Assembly: GCA_964023205.1 (NCBI GenBank)
Contig: OZ026843.1
Span: 9,901,093-9,965,092 of the forward strand
Origin: Lutraria lutraria
Lineage: Eukaryota; Mollusca; Bivalvia; Venerida; Mactridae
Length of the DNA: 64,000 nucleotides
Direction: 5' to 3'
In this document: positions 13,101 to 21,416 of the stretch, one piece after another
How the letters are laid out: the number at the start of each line of letters is the position of its first letter
Numbering within the stretch: position 1 is the stretch's first letter
The notes under the pieces: model-generated
Seen by the model: the letters and a program-made list of their open reading frames with translations, nothing else
Told to the model about the DNA's origin: nothing
The model's database searches: none
Translations under genes and position numbers: made by a program

Positions 13101-16100
13101 AGGTTACAACCACTAACCACTGGATCACAGTTAATACATGGTCTACAAACATAGACTGAAACACGTTACAAGTACCAAAAATCTCCCTACATGGTAAATA
13201 CATGGTCTCAACAAACAGAGGCTTGGGGACCTCACACATACCATATTGTCTCCCTACGTGGTTATAAAGGGTAAAAACTGTCAAGATTTCACACCTAACA
13301 TCATAATTTGAAGACACTTGGTCAACACTGAACAAAACTAAAGTACACTAAATTTAAACTTACCATAACTTGTTACATCCGGTTTGTAAACCGAGTCAGC
13401 AAACCAGTTAGCACCTGCTGTGAAACCGAAGTTTGTACCACCATGAAACATGTAGAAGTTCACTGAAGCTCCAGACAGCAGTATCTGTTGTAAATTATAT
13501 GCCATGTCTACAATAAACAGGAATGAATTCATAACAAGATGTTTTGTTAAAACAATATGCCTCTTCAAGGTGACCTTGACCTTTGACCTACTGACCTAAA
13601 AATGTCCTCTAGAGGTTGTCAATAGGAACCATTATATAAAGTTTGATTTTTGTAGGTGACAGCGTTTTGATTTTATAGGCAATGTTAAAGTTAAGAACAA
13701 ACAAACAGGCCAAATATCACTAATAGGTCTTTCACAATAATTTCATTATGTCATCATTCTTACGCCAGTGTCTTTTTGGGGGGACTGATTTAGGGCGTAA
13801 ATTAGGCCCCAATTCCCCTGTCTGAAAAGTATGTATTTTTCCTCTAAATTCATACAAAATTCCCCTGCATAGCTCTTTATCTGTAACCTTCAAGGTACCA
13901 TTCATAATTAAATGATAAAAGGATATGTATACATTGTCATTCACCTCAGGATGCAATTTTTCCCCTTTCTAAGGGCCCTGCCACCTTTCCCCTAAACATG
14001 AAAAAAAAACACTGAACCCCTAGATCTTTCTAAATGATAAACTGCTCACTAACCTTGTGCTCTGTTAAATGCATGATGCTGATTCCAGTGATCGAACCAG
14101 CCTGACCAAAACTCCATCACCATCAAAGGGAAGTCTGAATCTATCGACTTCACCGTTCTAAACAACTGTTCACCAAGATGAAACTTCATAAAGTTTACAG
14201 TAGGAAGTGTCTCTGAAATATTTAATTTCAGATTACATTATGGTTTACATTATTAGAACTATATTTTACTCCATTCTGAATCTGCCGAGTCACACTGGAT
14301 TTCTAGTTCAACTTCTATTGTTTGTTTGATCGAGTTTTACGCCCTTTTCAACACCATCGTTTCTGGCAAGAAACCAGTACTAGACTCCCATCCTCCGTAA
14401 GCAACTGCCTACTTTCTCACATAATGAGACATGGTCGATAAATGGGCTCTAACCCATGACCCTCTATTAGTGAGAGGTTACAGTGATTTGAAGTCAGCGA
14501 CCTTAACCACTTGACCATGGAGGCGGGTCTTTTATGCATTCAATTGTAGCTGGTTTCATTCACCGATAATTCATTATTCGGTGTAAATTTTTCTTTGGAT
14601 TGACAAAACACTGCATATTATGTCCAATGAATATATGGTATAAATCAAGTTTACCATTATAAAAAGGAGCTACATGGAATCCTGTTCTATTTTTGACAAA
14701 ACCATCCGAAACAAACAGTAACTCATTGATTCCATGTTGTAACAATAACTGAAATAAAAACAACAACAATATTGATTGTATCTTACAATATGAAGATCAA
14801 CACAATACTTGGACAAAACCCATGAATTTAAAAAAACAATAAAGATCATACACCATGACAATTCCAAAGATACTCAAAAGGGTGATTAATACTTATTACT
14901 AAGTCAAAGGACTATTATTGGGCTCGAAATATCTGGATATTGATGCTTGTAACAGCCGTGGAAATTTCATGTAACTAAGACCAAAATTTGGCGGAACTTC
15001 ACATATTCTCAAAGGTAAGTCATGTGCTTGTGATATCGATGATCGTAATAACAAAGTTTTACTGTACCCAAATTGACACCATTTTTCGCCATTTATTACT
15101 TGTTGTAATTTTAGTTTTCTTAATGTTGTCAACTTAGTGCAATGTACATGTTTAAATACAATAAGTTAATGAAGTATTCCTATGGCATATGTATTATTGT
15201 AAGTCATTGTACAGAAATACATTCTTACAAAACCTCAATGTTTATTTCTTAAATTATAATGAAACCAATTAATTTTTTTTTTTAATCTTCCCAGGTTTTT
15301 CACTAAGAAAGTGACACTGATAGTCAAAGTCATTCCCTCGCAAAAAAACCCTACATTTTCCCCCTGTTTACATTAAAAATATTACTCAAATTTGCCTTTT
15401 AGGTAGAACTTTTTCCCCTTTTACCAGCATCCAGCTTCTTCCCTTTTTTTAAAAAAAACCCACCCCTGCTTCAATAACCTACGGTATATATCAAATATCA
15501 TAAAGCATGTGTAACATCTTACCTTCTTTATAAACATAAGATGTTCTACTTCATTACTGTATGATCCAAACTCATTTTCTATCTGAACAGCAATAATTGG
15601 ACCACCTTTTGTATGCTGAAATATTCATGTTTGTTAATTTGGGTTTAATGCTGTTTTTCAAAAAAGTTCAGTTATATACGGTGGCCAGTCAAATAAACCA
15701 GATTTCCTGGACTATAGTCAAACCAGTACTGACTTACCCTTCCACAATAAACCGGCAACTTCTACACATGTGGAGGAAAATTAACATTTTTGTCAAATTT
15801 TCATGAAAGGGTAATGTGACCTGCCATGACCGGGAATCGAGCCTGAATCACAAGGTTTACAAATCCAGTGCACAAACCATTGGACCACGAGACGAAGCCT
15901 GAAAAATTTGTAACACAGCAAATAAGAAAAAGGATTAAAAAAAACATCATTAAAAAAAGATTACACCATGCAGACACAAAGCAAGGGATATCAGTGAAAG
16001 TTCTACATTACAACAATAAGAAAAACACACTATCTATTTCTTATCATATTTTATCAAATAGGAGTCGATTACAACTATAGATATTTCAACACAGGTTTGA

Positions 16101-16972
16101 TATTAAACAATACCTGTAAGTCAGCAACCATTGGTATTAGTTTACCAAAGAATCTGGCTACTGCCTCTTTGTACGGTGCATAATTACTTCTTACTTTCAT
16201 ATTAGGATCTTTCAACAGCCATCTGCAATGAATTTTAAACATGAGTGCCAGGTCACAAAATACTCAGAAGTGCCAAGGCCGATTGGGCTGGTTATAGAAC
16301 TTGACCCAGATCTCATGGCCATAAACATTTCCATGAAGTTTGGTAAGGATCCAAATAAAAATGTTTGAATTAGAGAGCGGACACCTTTGTGGGTGTTCCC
16401 ATAATATGACCCGTTTTTCAAACGGGCATATAAAAAGAGATACACCAATGATTTGTATCCTATCTAAAACCATACAAACATGCTCCAACAATCAGGCAGA
16501 CAGAATGGCAAGCTAACCATGAATTTTAGGTATTTTCAAGAGATAATCCTTTTAAGTTTCAGGATACAATAATTTATCTATAGTTATTAATTTCAAGGTC
16601 ATTTAAGTCTTGATCTTTGACCTCATGCCCAATGTACCACTTGAATACTGTTGATGTTCAATAAAAGTATGTTTTAATTGTATCAAGCATTACACCTCAA
16701 TCCTCCTAAAAGATCAATTACCGGTAGTCTAACTGATTAACATGAGCAAAATACAAGTTTAAAGAACTAACGTCCTAATTTATAAGTTGTCAAAAATCTC
16801 GATCTACAACAATATTAGTAAAGAGATTAATTGAACATGGAACTGGCTTGATGCCTTGATGGTAATACAACATTCTTTGAAAGCCTAACTTGATTCAAAT
16901 AAAGTTTTGAAATCAGAAACCTTCTCTATTCATTCACTCATTAACCATCAAAAGAGAGATTGTATCAACACC

Positions 16973-17037
<65 letters not shown>

Positions 17038-19168
17038 GAAAAGCAACAAAACAATACATGATATATAAGTGAGTCCACAGGACACACATTACTCACCAGG
17101 TATTTTCAATTAATTATTTCAGCAGCTTGTTGAACACAGCTTGAAATTGTTTTGAAGATAAACATCAGAATAAACTAACAGCAGAATATATAAATTACCT
17201 GTATATGCAAATTTAAAACAAATAAGACTTAGAGTTTGTATTTCAAATAGAAATATTCAACAAACAACTTAAACTCTGTATGAACACTACACAGTCATAA
17301 TGCAAAAGGAATTTCAGTATATGTGCCAATATGTTCCACTAAATAATTAAAACAAATCAGATCNNNNNNNNNNNNNNNNNNNNNNNNNNNNNNNNNNNNN
17401 NNNNNNNNNNNNNNNNNNNNNNNNNNNNNNNNNNNNNNNNNNNNNNNNNNNNNNNNNNNNNNNNNNNNNNNNNNNNNNNNNNNNNNNNNNNNNNNNNNNN
17501 NNNNNNNNNNNNNNNNNNNNNNNNNNNNNNNNNNNNNNNNNNNNNNNNNNNNNNNNNNNNNNNTCAACAACAACCACCTCCTTACACCAGTCAATTTGTC
17601 CTTCTTAATGGTGCTGTTGCAGGGAGGTGGCACTGTATCTGGTTGAAAACTTAAACAAAATACAAATTACAAAAAAATTATGATCATTATTTCATACCAA
17701 ACTGTAAATAACATCTATAGTTTTATGTTTGACATTTACTACAACAGATGTTGCGTAAACAACACACAACAAAGTTTCACAATGCCATATCACTTGATTA
17801 CAGTAAAACCTATGTAAACAGCCATCTCCGAATAAAGGTCACCCTGTGAATAAAGGTCATCCTTTGAAAAAAAATCAATTATTATTTAGGATAAAATGAC
17901 CTCTGAATAAAGGCCACCCATCAATAAAGGTCAATTTTTGTGGCCTTTGTTTACAGGTTTGATTGAACTTATATTAAGAAACAATGCTGAATGCTTACCT
18001 TATATCTAACATACCATCGAAGTTAAAATGATCAGGTGAGTCCTCGTGCAGATTCCAGGATACATATCTAAAATAAAAGCAAAACTCATTTTATCAAGAA
18101 GAAAATTGTACACAAGGTGTTCAGAATTCAGCTACAATAAATGACTATCAGGAAAGCAGAGCATATTCAACCCCTATATAAGAATCTAGATATGCAGGGC
18201 TCGCTAATTCCATTTGTTAGCTCATAGTTTTGAACAGAAATTGATGCAGAACAAAATTAAGTGGCCTGAAATAAATTTCTTGAGCCTTGATATGATATCA
18301 CACTTTTAACATCAACATATATCAGTTATATAATTATCAGAAATATGGATGACTCTTCTATAAAATCACCAACAATTTTTGTTGTAAGCTTTAAATAACA
18401 AAAGGACAGTAAGTCTGACATTCCATCAACATTTAGATACATACAAAAGAAAGCAATGGGTAATTGTAAAATGGACAAGATGCAGTTTTCGTTGTATCAT
18501 TTGCCTAATTTCTGAATAATGTGTAAGGAGTTTTCGCCTAAGGTCCCCATGAGATAAGCCCATTCTACCAATTTAAAGATATGTTAATTTCGATGACACA
18601 GATAAAACATTCTTACGTCTCAACAGTGTTTAATCCACAAGCTTTCATCTTCTTTAGACGGTCTCTCCAATACTCAGGCACAACACGAAAATAATGCATG
18701 GCTCCACTGAGAATTCTAAACCCTTCACCATCAAGATAAAATTCGCCTCCTTTAAACGTCAAACTACCACTACTCTTGTATGTTTTCTCCACTTTAGGTA
18801 AGGCCAATGATTTGAACTTTCTATCGTCTTGAGTTCATCATCATTTGCTTCTCTTGAAGATACCAGCCTATCACCCAAGTCAATTCTAGACATTATCTCA
18901 TTTAAAGATTCTTCTGTGATACCCTGAGGGTTACTTTTAAATCTCCAGACCTTTGGCTCATCAACAACATGCTGAGGCGGTAAATCCTTAGCACCCCAGA
19001 GTACAACCATACTTGAAATATCTTCCAAACAAGGAAACACAGCACAAAAATCAAAATTACTTTCTTCACAGCAAGTTTCTTGAACCAGTTGACAGGCATA
19101 TTGTTTCTGTATTTGGTGTCTTCCTCGTGTAGGTTTAATGAAGGCTGGCTATTCTTGTTACGTCTCAT
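1026..19168 (-). CDS. GLB1L2: Beta-galactosidase-1-like protein (GH35), 17 of about 18 exons placed
   Basis: Retaining beta-galactosidase of glycoside hydrolase family 35, closest in feel to GLB1L2/GLB1L3; it removes terminal beta-galactose from glycoconjugates. Exons in transcript order: 18617-19168, 17999-18067, one missing, 16114-16222, 15523-15615, 14655-14748, 14054-14212, 13364-13507, 12631-12723, 12001-12051, 11313-11368, 6383-6529, 5534-5620, 4608-4695, 3853-3940, 3048-3165, 2054-2170, 1026-1109. All have GT-AG borders and every join keeps frame. Landmarks: [13 protein letters not shown] and [15 protein letters not shown] near the start; acid/base Glu in [12 protein letters not shown]; nucleophile Glu in [26 protein letters not shown]-terminal jelly-roll [15 protein letters not shown]; end [16 protein letters not shown]...NLN-stop. 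The domain is about 630 residues once the missing exon (about 35 residues) is allowed for, normal for the family. Which of GLB1L, GLB1L2 or GLB1L3 is the ortholog is my inference. Confidence 0.93.
1838..2010. repeat. Interspersed repeat (gtgaccttgacctt... family), copy 1
   Basis: Shared body: ggtgaccttgacctt, a tcctgtagaggttgtcatga-type stretch, and tgattttataggcaa. Related copies are at about 13545-13725 (same orientation), 37850-38035 and 54530-54705 (opposite orientation). A poly-C run follows at about 1988-2002. Confidence 0.65.
2281..2512. mobile_element. TIR element (MITE), ends CAGGGCTTGAGGTT
   Basis: About 45 bp at the left end (CAGGGCTTGAGG, later AGCTCAAATCTCA) is an imperfect inverted repeat of the right end (TGAGATTTGAGCTT, later CAACCTTG). 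The CAGGG start suggests a hAT-type element. The target duplication is not clear. Lies in the GH35 intron 2171-3047. Confidence 0.5.
2735..2898 (-). repeat. SINE family A, tRNA head missing
   Basis: The minus-strand copy keeps the body (ctttatgtgagaaagtag and agtctagtactggtt on the sense strand) and the tail (gtttgtttg at 2739 onward). The tRNA-like head is truncated. Confidence 0.7.
3629..3704. mobile_element. 76-bp hairpin mini-element, copy 1
   Basis: It starts CGAGGGCTCAGCGCAAC and ends GCGTTGAACCCTCG. The 29-nt arms are complementary apart from about three positions in the consensus, around an 18-nt loop with TTCTTATTTCAATATG. Flanked by AAAT at 3625-3628 and 3705-3708. It lies in the GH35 intron between exons 3048-3165 and 3853-3940. 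Confidence 0.85.
3705..3800. repeat. Inverted partner of the repeat at 352-441
   Basis: Reverse complement of 352-441 with only a few differences. Its left edge is exactly the right target duplication (AAAT, 3705-3708) of the 76-bp hairpin at 3629-3704, so the hairpin probably inserted at or inside this repeat. Confidence 0.75.
4020..4275 (-). repeat. SINE family B, interrupted by hairpin copy 2
   Basis: It has the diagnostic tail cagttatatacgg and the body cctggacgatattctaacaa and acttacccttccacaag. It is split by the 76-bp hairpin at 4138-4213. Beyond about 4275 a different interspersed repeat seems to follow (ggggtcatctac...gaacggacag). Confidence 0.65.
4138..4213. mobile_element. 76-bp hairpin mini-element, copy 2
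   Basis: Same length and sequence as copy 1 with minor changes (last base A instead of G). Flanked by ATAT at 4134-4137 and 4214-4217. It interrupts a SINE of the second tRNA-derived family: SINE body is recognisable on both sides. It lies in the GH35 intron 3941-4607. Confidence 0.85.
4920..5142 (-). repeat. tRNA-derived SINE, family C
   Basis: On the minus strand the head reads ggtctagtggtgatgtgctg, followed by a B-box-like gggttcaaattt, which is tRNA-like. The body includes a cctgtgattttctttacacag-type stretch, also seen in a truncated copy at about 19340-19450. Lies in the GH35 intron 4696-5533. Confidence 0.6.
5219..5475 (+). repeat. SINE family A, near full length
   Basis: The head has an A-box-like gttgagtggttaagg and a B-box-like ggtttgagccc with a long variable arm between, as in a tRNA-Leu/Ser type. 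The body is ctttatgtgagaaagtagg, then tctagtactggtt, and the tail is AC-rich. Five relatives are in the window. Confidence 0.75.
5664..5971. mobile_element. Mariner-like MITE (TACAGTAAAAAC ends) carrying a nested element
   Basis: The left end TACAGTAAAAACTCCTCA and right end TGTGTTTTACTGTA are inverted repeats bounded by TA, the target of Tc1/mariner elements. The body also pairs (AACCAGAC with GTCTGGTT). It is interrupted by a second element at 5751-5925. Lies in the GH35 intron 5621-6382. Confidence 0.7.
5751..5925. mobile_element. MITE with CAGGGTTCTCAAT ends, 6-bp target duplication, copy 1
   Basis: The ends CAGGGTTCTCAAT and ATTGAGAACCCTG are inverted repeats. Flanked by GGAATT at 5745-5750 and 5926-5931. 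A second copy in reverse orientation at 38623-38804 has its own 6-bp duplication. The CAGGG terminus fits hAT-type elements, some of which make 6-bp duplications. Confidence 0.8.
6160..6330. repeat. G/C-tract-rich interspersed repeat with poly-C run
   Basis: A purine-rich gaggggaggg-type stretch followed by a C run of about 20 at 6308-6327. No coding content. Long mononucleotide runs like this one are weak points of the assembly. Confidence 0.5.
6530..8849. other. Left half of the large GH35 intron; upstream region of the B-box gene
   Basis: AT-rich, no GH35 exon found. Contains a SINE B tail fragment (7250-7291) and a short tandem array (8210-8295). The promoter of the B-box gene should lie in the right part, but I recognise no core element. 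Confidence 0.5.
8210..8295. repeat. Tandem repeat, 19-bp unit, about 4.5 copies
   Basis: Unit ttattacatgtctgccagt, with tgactgcc in the later copies. Lies 560 bp upstream of the B-box gene start. Confidence 0.8.
8838..8850 (+). promoter_or_regulatory. Probable 3' splice site in the B-box gene 5'UTR
   Basis: gactgtttccag then G, 8 nt before the ATG and preceded by a T-rich tract. If used, the coding sequence sits wholly in the last exon, with a leader exon upstream. Confidence 0.5.
8858..9856 (+). CDS. B-box zinc finger / coiled-coil protein (TRIM-like, no RING), nested in GH35 intron
   Basis: 332 residues in one exon. Two B-boxes: residues 22-60 have the first type of spacing (C22, C25, C38, C41, C46, C49, H53, H60); residues 86-117 the second (C86, H89, C98, H101, C106, C109, H114, C117). 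Residues about 140-235 are charged and heptad-like ([20 protein letters not shown]), a coiled coil. The tail is basic and Ser/Thr/Lys-rich. There is no RING and no NHL, SPRY or filamin domain, so it cannot act as a RING-type E3 by itself; such proteins may scaffold or pair with full TRIMs. It is cytosolic or nuclear, with no signal peptide. The ATG at 8858 is the first in frame. A plausible acceptor, ctgtttccag, ends at 8849, suggesting a non-coding exon upstream. It runs opposite to its host gene. TRIM-like B-box families are greatly expanded in bivalves. Confidence 0.9.
   Translation: MALSSRSKKGKVLTSADVEIPCGPCKVDDRYLEAVGFCQFCRHYLCKSCYGYHQNLGKSHTLLNSERMPRELTTPLPNKDPLIEPCRNHKHKTIELYCKGHDEVCCVICATGKHKQCECFYIPDYTENLSQSPADECSMILKLIQALIGQLENVKSESSKRLKDLDRQKREFIHSVKKYRREIDAFLDDIEKQVLNGMKQVVEINTHELNENINKCEESLKALRETYVDTEKAIESSGKNRIFTLSKTSNKELNDNKAVLKSVSNSSINIDVKFDENFEILRNLRKNKSLGKVSVKKESAKFNGEPLKSTEREKNTGSAKSTAKTDVRNSTE
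9857..10475 (+). other. 3'UTR of the B-box gene with candidate poly(A) signals
   Basis: AATAAA occurs at 10005-10010, 10303-10308, 10432-10437 and 10466-10471. There is no further open frame. Which signal is used cannot be told from sequence. Confidence 0.5.
10875..10950 (+). repeat. tRNA-Ala-like sequence (SINE head or tRNA pseudogene)
   Basis: It contains ggttagctggtagagc, an anticodon-like loop cttgcaa (TGC, Ala) and the B-box-like ggttcgagccc. D, anticodon and T arms pair with a few mismatches, but the acceptor stem does not pair, so it is not a working tRNA. Confidence 0.5.
11675..11695. repeat. (TG)n microsatellite
   Basis: A short tgtgtg run in the GH35 intron between exons 11313-11368 and 12001-12051. 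Confidence 0.7.
12178..12348. mobile_element. Mariner-like MITE (TACAGTACAACCTCTCC ends), copy 1
   Basis: Starts TACAGTACAACCTCTCC. Internal motifs gagcaacaacctc and agggtgttgct are shared with copies at 40198-40382 and 49336-49515. The right terminus is degenerate here. Bounded by TA. Lies in the GH35 intron between exons 12001-12051 and 12631-12723. Confidence 0.7.
12862..13135 (-). repeat. SINE family B
   Basis: Minus-strand copy with tail tttggg...ttttcaacaattttcag, body ttcctggatggtattctaac and actcccactaggaaccggc, and a tRNA-like head near 13085-13135. Close relative of 15628-15898. Confidence 0.7.
13545..13725. repeat. Interspersed repeat (gtgaccttgacctt... family), copy 2
   Basis: Shares aaggtgaccttgacc, ctagaggttgtca and gttttgattttataggcaat with 1838-2010. 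It ends in a run of related acaaacaaacagg. Confidence 0.65.
13765..14014. mobile_element. TIR element with CAGTGT ends
   Basis: CAGTGTCTTTTT at the left and AAAAAAACACTG at the right are inverted repeats. The interior has cccctttt tracts like those in the elements at 15292-15468 and 25949-28118. The target duplication is not clear. Confidence 0.5.
14318..14532 (-). repeat. SINE family A
   Basis: Minus-strand copy: tail gtttgtttgat at the left, body, then tRNA-like head ending ccatggaggcggg. Lies between GH35 exons 14054-14212 and 14655-14748. Confidence 0.75.
15292..15468. mobile_element. Short (177 bp) derivative of the 25949-28118 element family
   Basis: CAGGTTTTTCACTAAGAAAG at the left and AAAAAAAACCC...CCCCTG at the right. 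It shares gatagtc near the left end and ttccccttttaccagc near the right with the 2.17-kb element. An approximate CTTC direct repeat flanks it. It looks like an internally deleted form. Confidence 0.65.
15628..15898 (-). repeat. SINE family B, near full length
   Basis: Minus-strand copy with tail cagttatatacgg, the body, and a tRNA-like head (sense ggtccaatggtttgtgcact, B-box-like ggctcgattccc). It starts 13 nt from GH35 exon 15523-15615. Confidence 0.75.
16976..17033. repeat. (GA)n microsatellite
   Basis: About 58 bp of pure ga repeat in the GH35 gene, 330 bp from the assembly gap. Confidence 0.95.
17364..17563. other. Assembly gap (200 N) that probably hides a GH35 exon
   Basis: Exactly 200 N, which suggests a nominal gap size. 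The flanking GH35 exons 17999-18067 (ends with 2 nt of a codon) and 16114-16222 (starts with 1 nt) require a missing exon of length divisible by three, about 105 bp. The family motif RPGPYICSE...GGLPS, absent everywhere else, belongs there. Confidence 0.85.
17799..17967. mobile_element. Mariner-like MITE (CAGTCAAACCTG family), degenerate copy
   Basis: Starts TACAGTAAAACC and ends in an imperfect inverted partner (acaggtttgattga). The interior has several gaataaaggtcac repeats. Relatives are at 38474-38874 and 42542-42716. Confidence 0.6.
18617..19168 (-). CDS. GLB1L2: First coding exon of the GH35 gene, with apparent frameshifts
   Basis: An ATG at 19166-19168 opens a frame with a charged N-terminus, then a single hydrophobic segment ([18 protein letters not shown], about residues 35-52), which reads as a type II signal anchor. 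The GH35 start ([20 protein letters not shown], then [13 protein letters not shown] and [13 protein letters not shown]) is in a different frame and has no ATG of its own: a TGA lies about 30 nt upstream of its first recognisable residues. A third frame between them (about 19020-18835) is open and charged ([18 protein letters not shown]). Going from anchor to stem to GH35 needs two shifts in the same direction, as two missing bases would give. The causes could be assembly error, an inactivating allele, or a short unrecognised intron. The donor at 18616 matches the next exon in phase. Confidence 0.7.
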
Positions 19169-20138
19169 TTGTCAATTTACCTAGAGAACATGCGCAGTCA
19201 ACAAACTCATGAATATATCCAGACGGCCATCAAGATGTTACTGACTACAAGCATGTAATCAATAAAATAATGACATTCATGTTTCCAACTACAGTAAAAC
19301 CTCAATTATTTGACAACAGATTATACGAAACCCTTGTGTAATACATGCTGTGCTCTTTTTCCTGTGATTTTCTAGACACAGTAATTGGCTTGCTGATGGA
19401 ATGAGGACACAAAAAAGTGTCCCTGAGGAATCGATAGATGGAGCGCATGTCCATGTCTAAAAGAGAGTACCGCTAAAAACTGAACTTACAGGTATATCAA
19501 TTCCATGTAGATATTAAGATATCCATACAGAAATAGTTACCTTGGAGATGTAGTTAATTAAACTAACGTCAATGTTGTTCCTATAAATAATCATAAAATT
19601 ATTTTATATCAAGAATTGTAGTGAGCCAGACACTTGTCATGCTCATTATTAAATTGTATAATATAATCAGATCTGGATAACGATGCAATCAAAACAAAAA
19701 ATCGCCAAAAAAATAAAATCTATAGGAATTTGATTTCTTAACAGGGTACGAAATAGGTCGAGGCCGAGTAGTTAGTGAGGTGCCCATTCGCACTTGTGAG
19801 ATAAACATATTTAATAACCTACCAGCTCTAAATGCGCCAACAGTTGTTAGTTTATAATTTAGTAACAAGGCCTTTCGTGCGAGTAAAACGTTAGTTTAGA
19901 AAATAATCAACACTACACACATTATGCAGTCACTGAACGGATACCGTAAACAACCTTTTACCGGAACCGAAAACAACTCAGAACAGATTACCGAAAACAA
20001 TTTACACTTTTACTAAATTAATGATCATAAACTTATTTTGATTAATACTAGATATATATGAAAACATTACACCTTTATAGGAAAGTCGAGTTAAAAACAT
20101 TGATTTTGGAGTTATAAGAAGACACAGTTTAATAGCAC
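19169..20138. other. Upstream region of the GH35 gene
   Basis: It should hold the GH35 promoter for leftward transcription. No TATA or Inr element stands out. A truncated family C SINE lies at about 19340-19450. No coding signal. Confidence 0.4.
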
Positions 20139-20475
20139 CAGAGACGTATATAAATAGTTCCCATATCTACAATATTTACCTCCCTTGGCAGCCATCTTAG
20201 TTGGCAAATTTCTTATATGCTTAATAGAAAAAATAAGAAAATTGGTTATCAAACAACTAAATTTATAAAAGATAACTTAATAACGAAGTTTGTTAAGGCC
20301 ATAAGCACATCAGGTTTAAGAAAATGTAGTTGTCACATATAAATATCCTGTATTTAGAATTATCAAAACAAAAACATAAATATCTTCTATCAATGCTTGT
20401 TGAATTTGCCAACAAAGATGGCCGCCAAGGGAGGTAAATATTGTAGATGTGGGAACTATGTATTATACGTCTCTG
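20139..20475. mobile_element. TIR element with CAGAGACGTATA ends, YY1-like motifs, 7-bp duplication
   Basis: 337 bp. Ends CAGAGACGTATA and TATACGTCTCTG with terminal inverted repeats of about 60 bp that include tacctcccttggc and its partner. Flanked by ATAGCAC at 20132-20138 and 20476-20482. The inner ends carry AAGATGGCCGCC, close to the YY1 consensus. Non-coding. Confidence 0.8.
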
Positions 20476-20640
20476 ATAGCACTAACCTAGATCCATGAGG
20501 CACATGACCTTCACGTGACAAACGTTCTTTAGGAAACAATTTCCTAGCAGAGTTGTCGTTCGCACTCACCATATATAAATAAATGTAATGAACCGTATTG
20601 AGATAAATGTATATGTTTTACTCAAGTATACTGCATATTG

Positions 20641-20658
20641 TATTATACGTCTCTGATA
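20641..20658. repeat. Solo end of the CAGAGACGTATA element
   Basis: tattatacgtctctgata repeats the right end and flank of the element at 20139-20475 with no partner end. It is probably a remnant. Confidence 0.5.
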
Positions 20659-21050
20659 AATCATTACAGCATACATTACACCAAGGACTTATATACATAC
20701 ATGTATGTATATATCCTTGGTTACACGTGTATGTCGTCAAAATCATATAGCACTGAAACAGTCATGATCACAATTAATTAACAGTACAATCTGTTATATC
20801 ATCAATACACCACAATTGATATACATATTGAATAATTTCACTTGTAAGACCCATATATGTGATGTATATTTGTTTTCTGAATATTTTACGTAAAGGAATA
20901 TTTGTTAATATTCTTCTTAATATTTAAACTATTCATTCTTTTCCGTCAACACAATTAATATATTGTCCATAAACAAACTAGATAGTCACACACGCCTTCA
21001 CATGGCTCCTGCAGTGGTTATTCATGGTTATTCTTCTAAGTTGTTCTTCT

Positions 21051-21404
21051 TCACTGACGATCGTTTTTATTTAGAACCGTGTGTTGGGATTTGACATCAT
21101 TCATGATGAATTCGACACGAACATTTTCACATATGGGCAAATTATTGTCTATTTTCACATATTCGTCCATGTTCATCCCATTTAAGATGCGGTAACGAGT
21201 CCTAAGAGAGGGTTTATAAATATGGTACGTCATATATGGGTCTTCATAAGGGAGTGGGGAAGTCAGTTCACAGCTGTTGATTAGCTCTAGACAGAATCTC
21301 ACGCCTGTCTTATCATATGTAAAGTAAACAGACCCAGCTACGTTTATGCAAGAAGGCCCTGTATAGTGTATATATACAGATTTAGACCAGTGAAGAAACT
21401 GCTA
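21051..21404 (-). CDS. Orphan exon-like ORF, weak similarity to PTEN-type C2 domains
   Basis: About 117 codons open from an acceptor-like attagcag (just after a TAG) to a stop at 21051, with no start codon near the beginning. Composition is protein-like: FLHWSKSVYIHYTGPSC, GSVYFTYDKTGVRFCLELI, PYMTYHIYKPSLRTRYRIL and a C-terminus YVKIDNNLPICENVRVEF. The last part resembles the end of PTEN-type C2 domains (PLPVCGDIKVEFFH). If real, it is a terminal coding exon or a relic of one. No other exon of such a gene was found nearby, and it lies between two copies of a TIR element. Identity is uncertain. Confidence 0.35.
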
Positions 21405-21416
21405 ATCATTGTCTAC

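Noticed and set aside
17295..17633. ORFs across the N gap
   Set aside because: Their length consists of translated N; nothing outside the gap resembles the expected exon.
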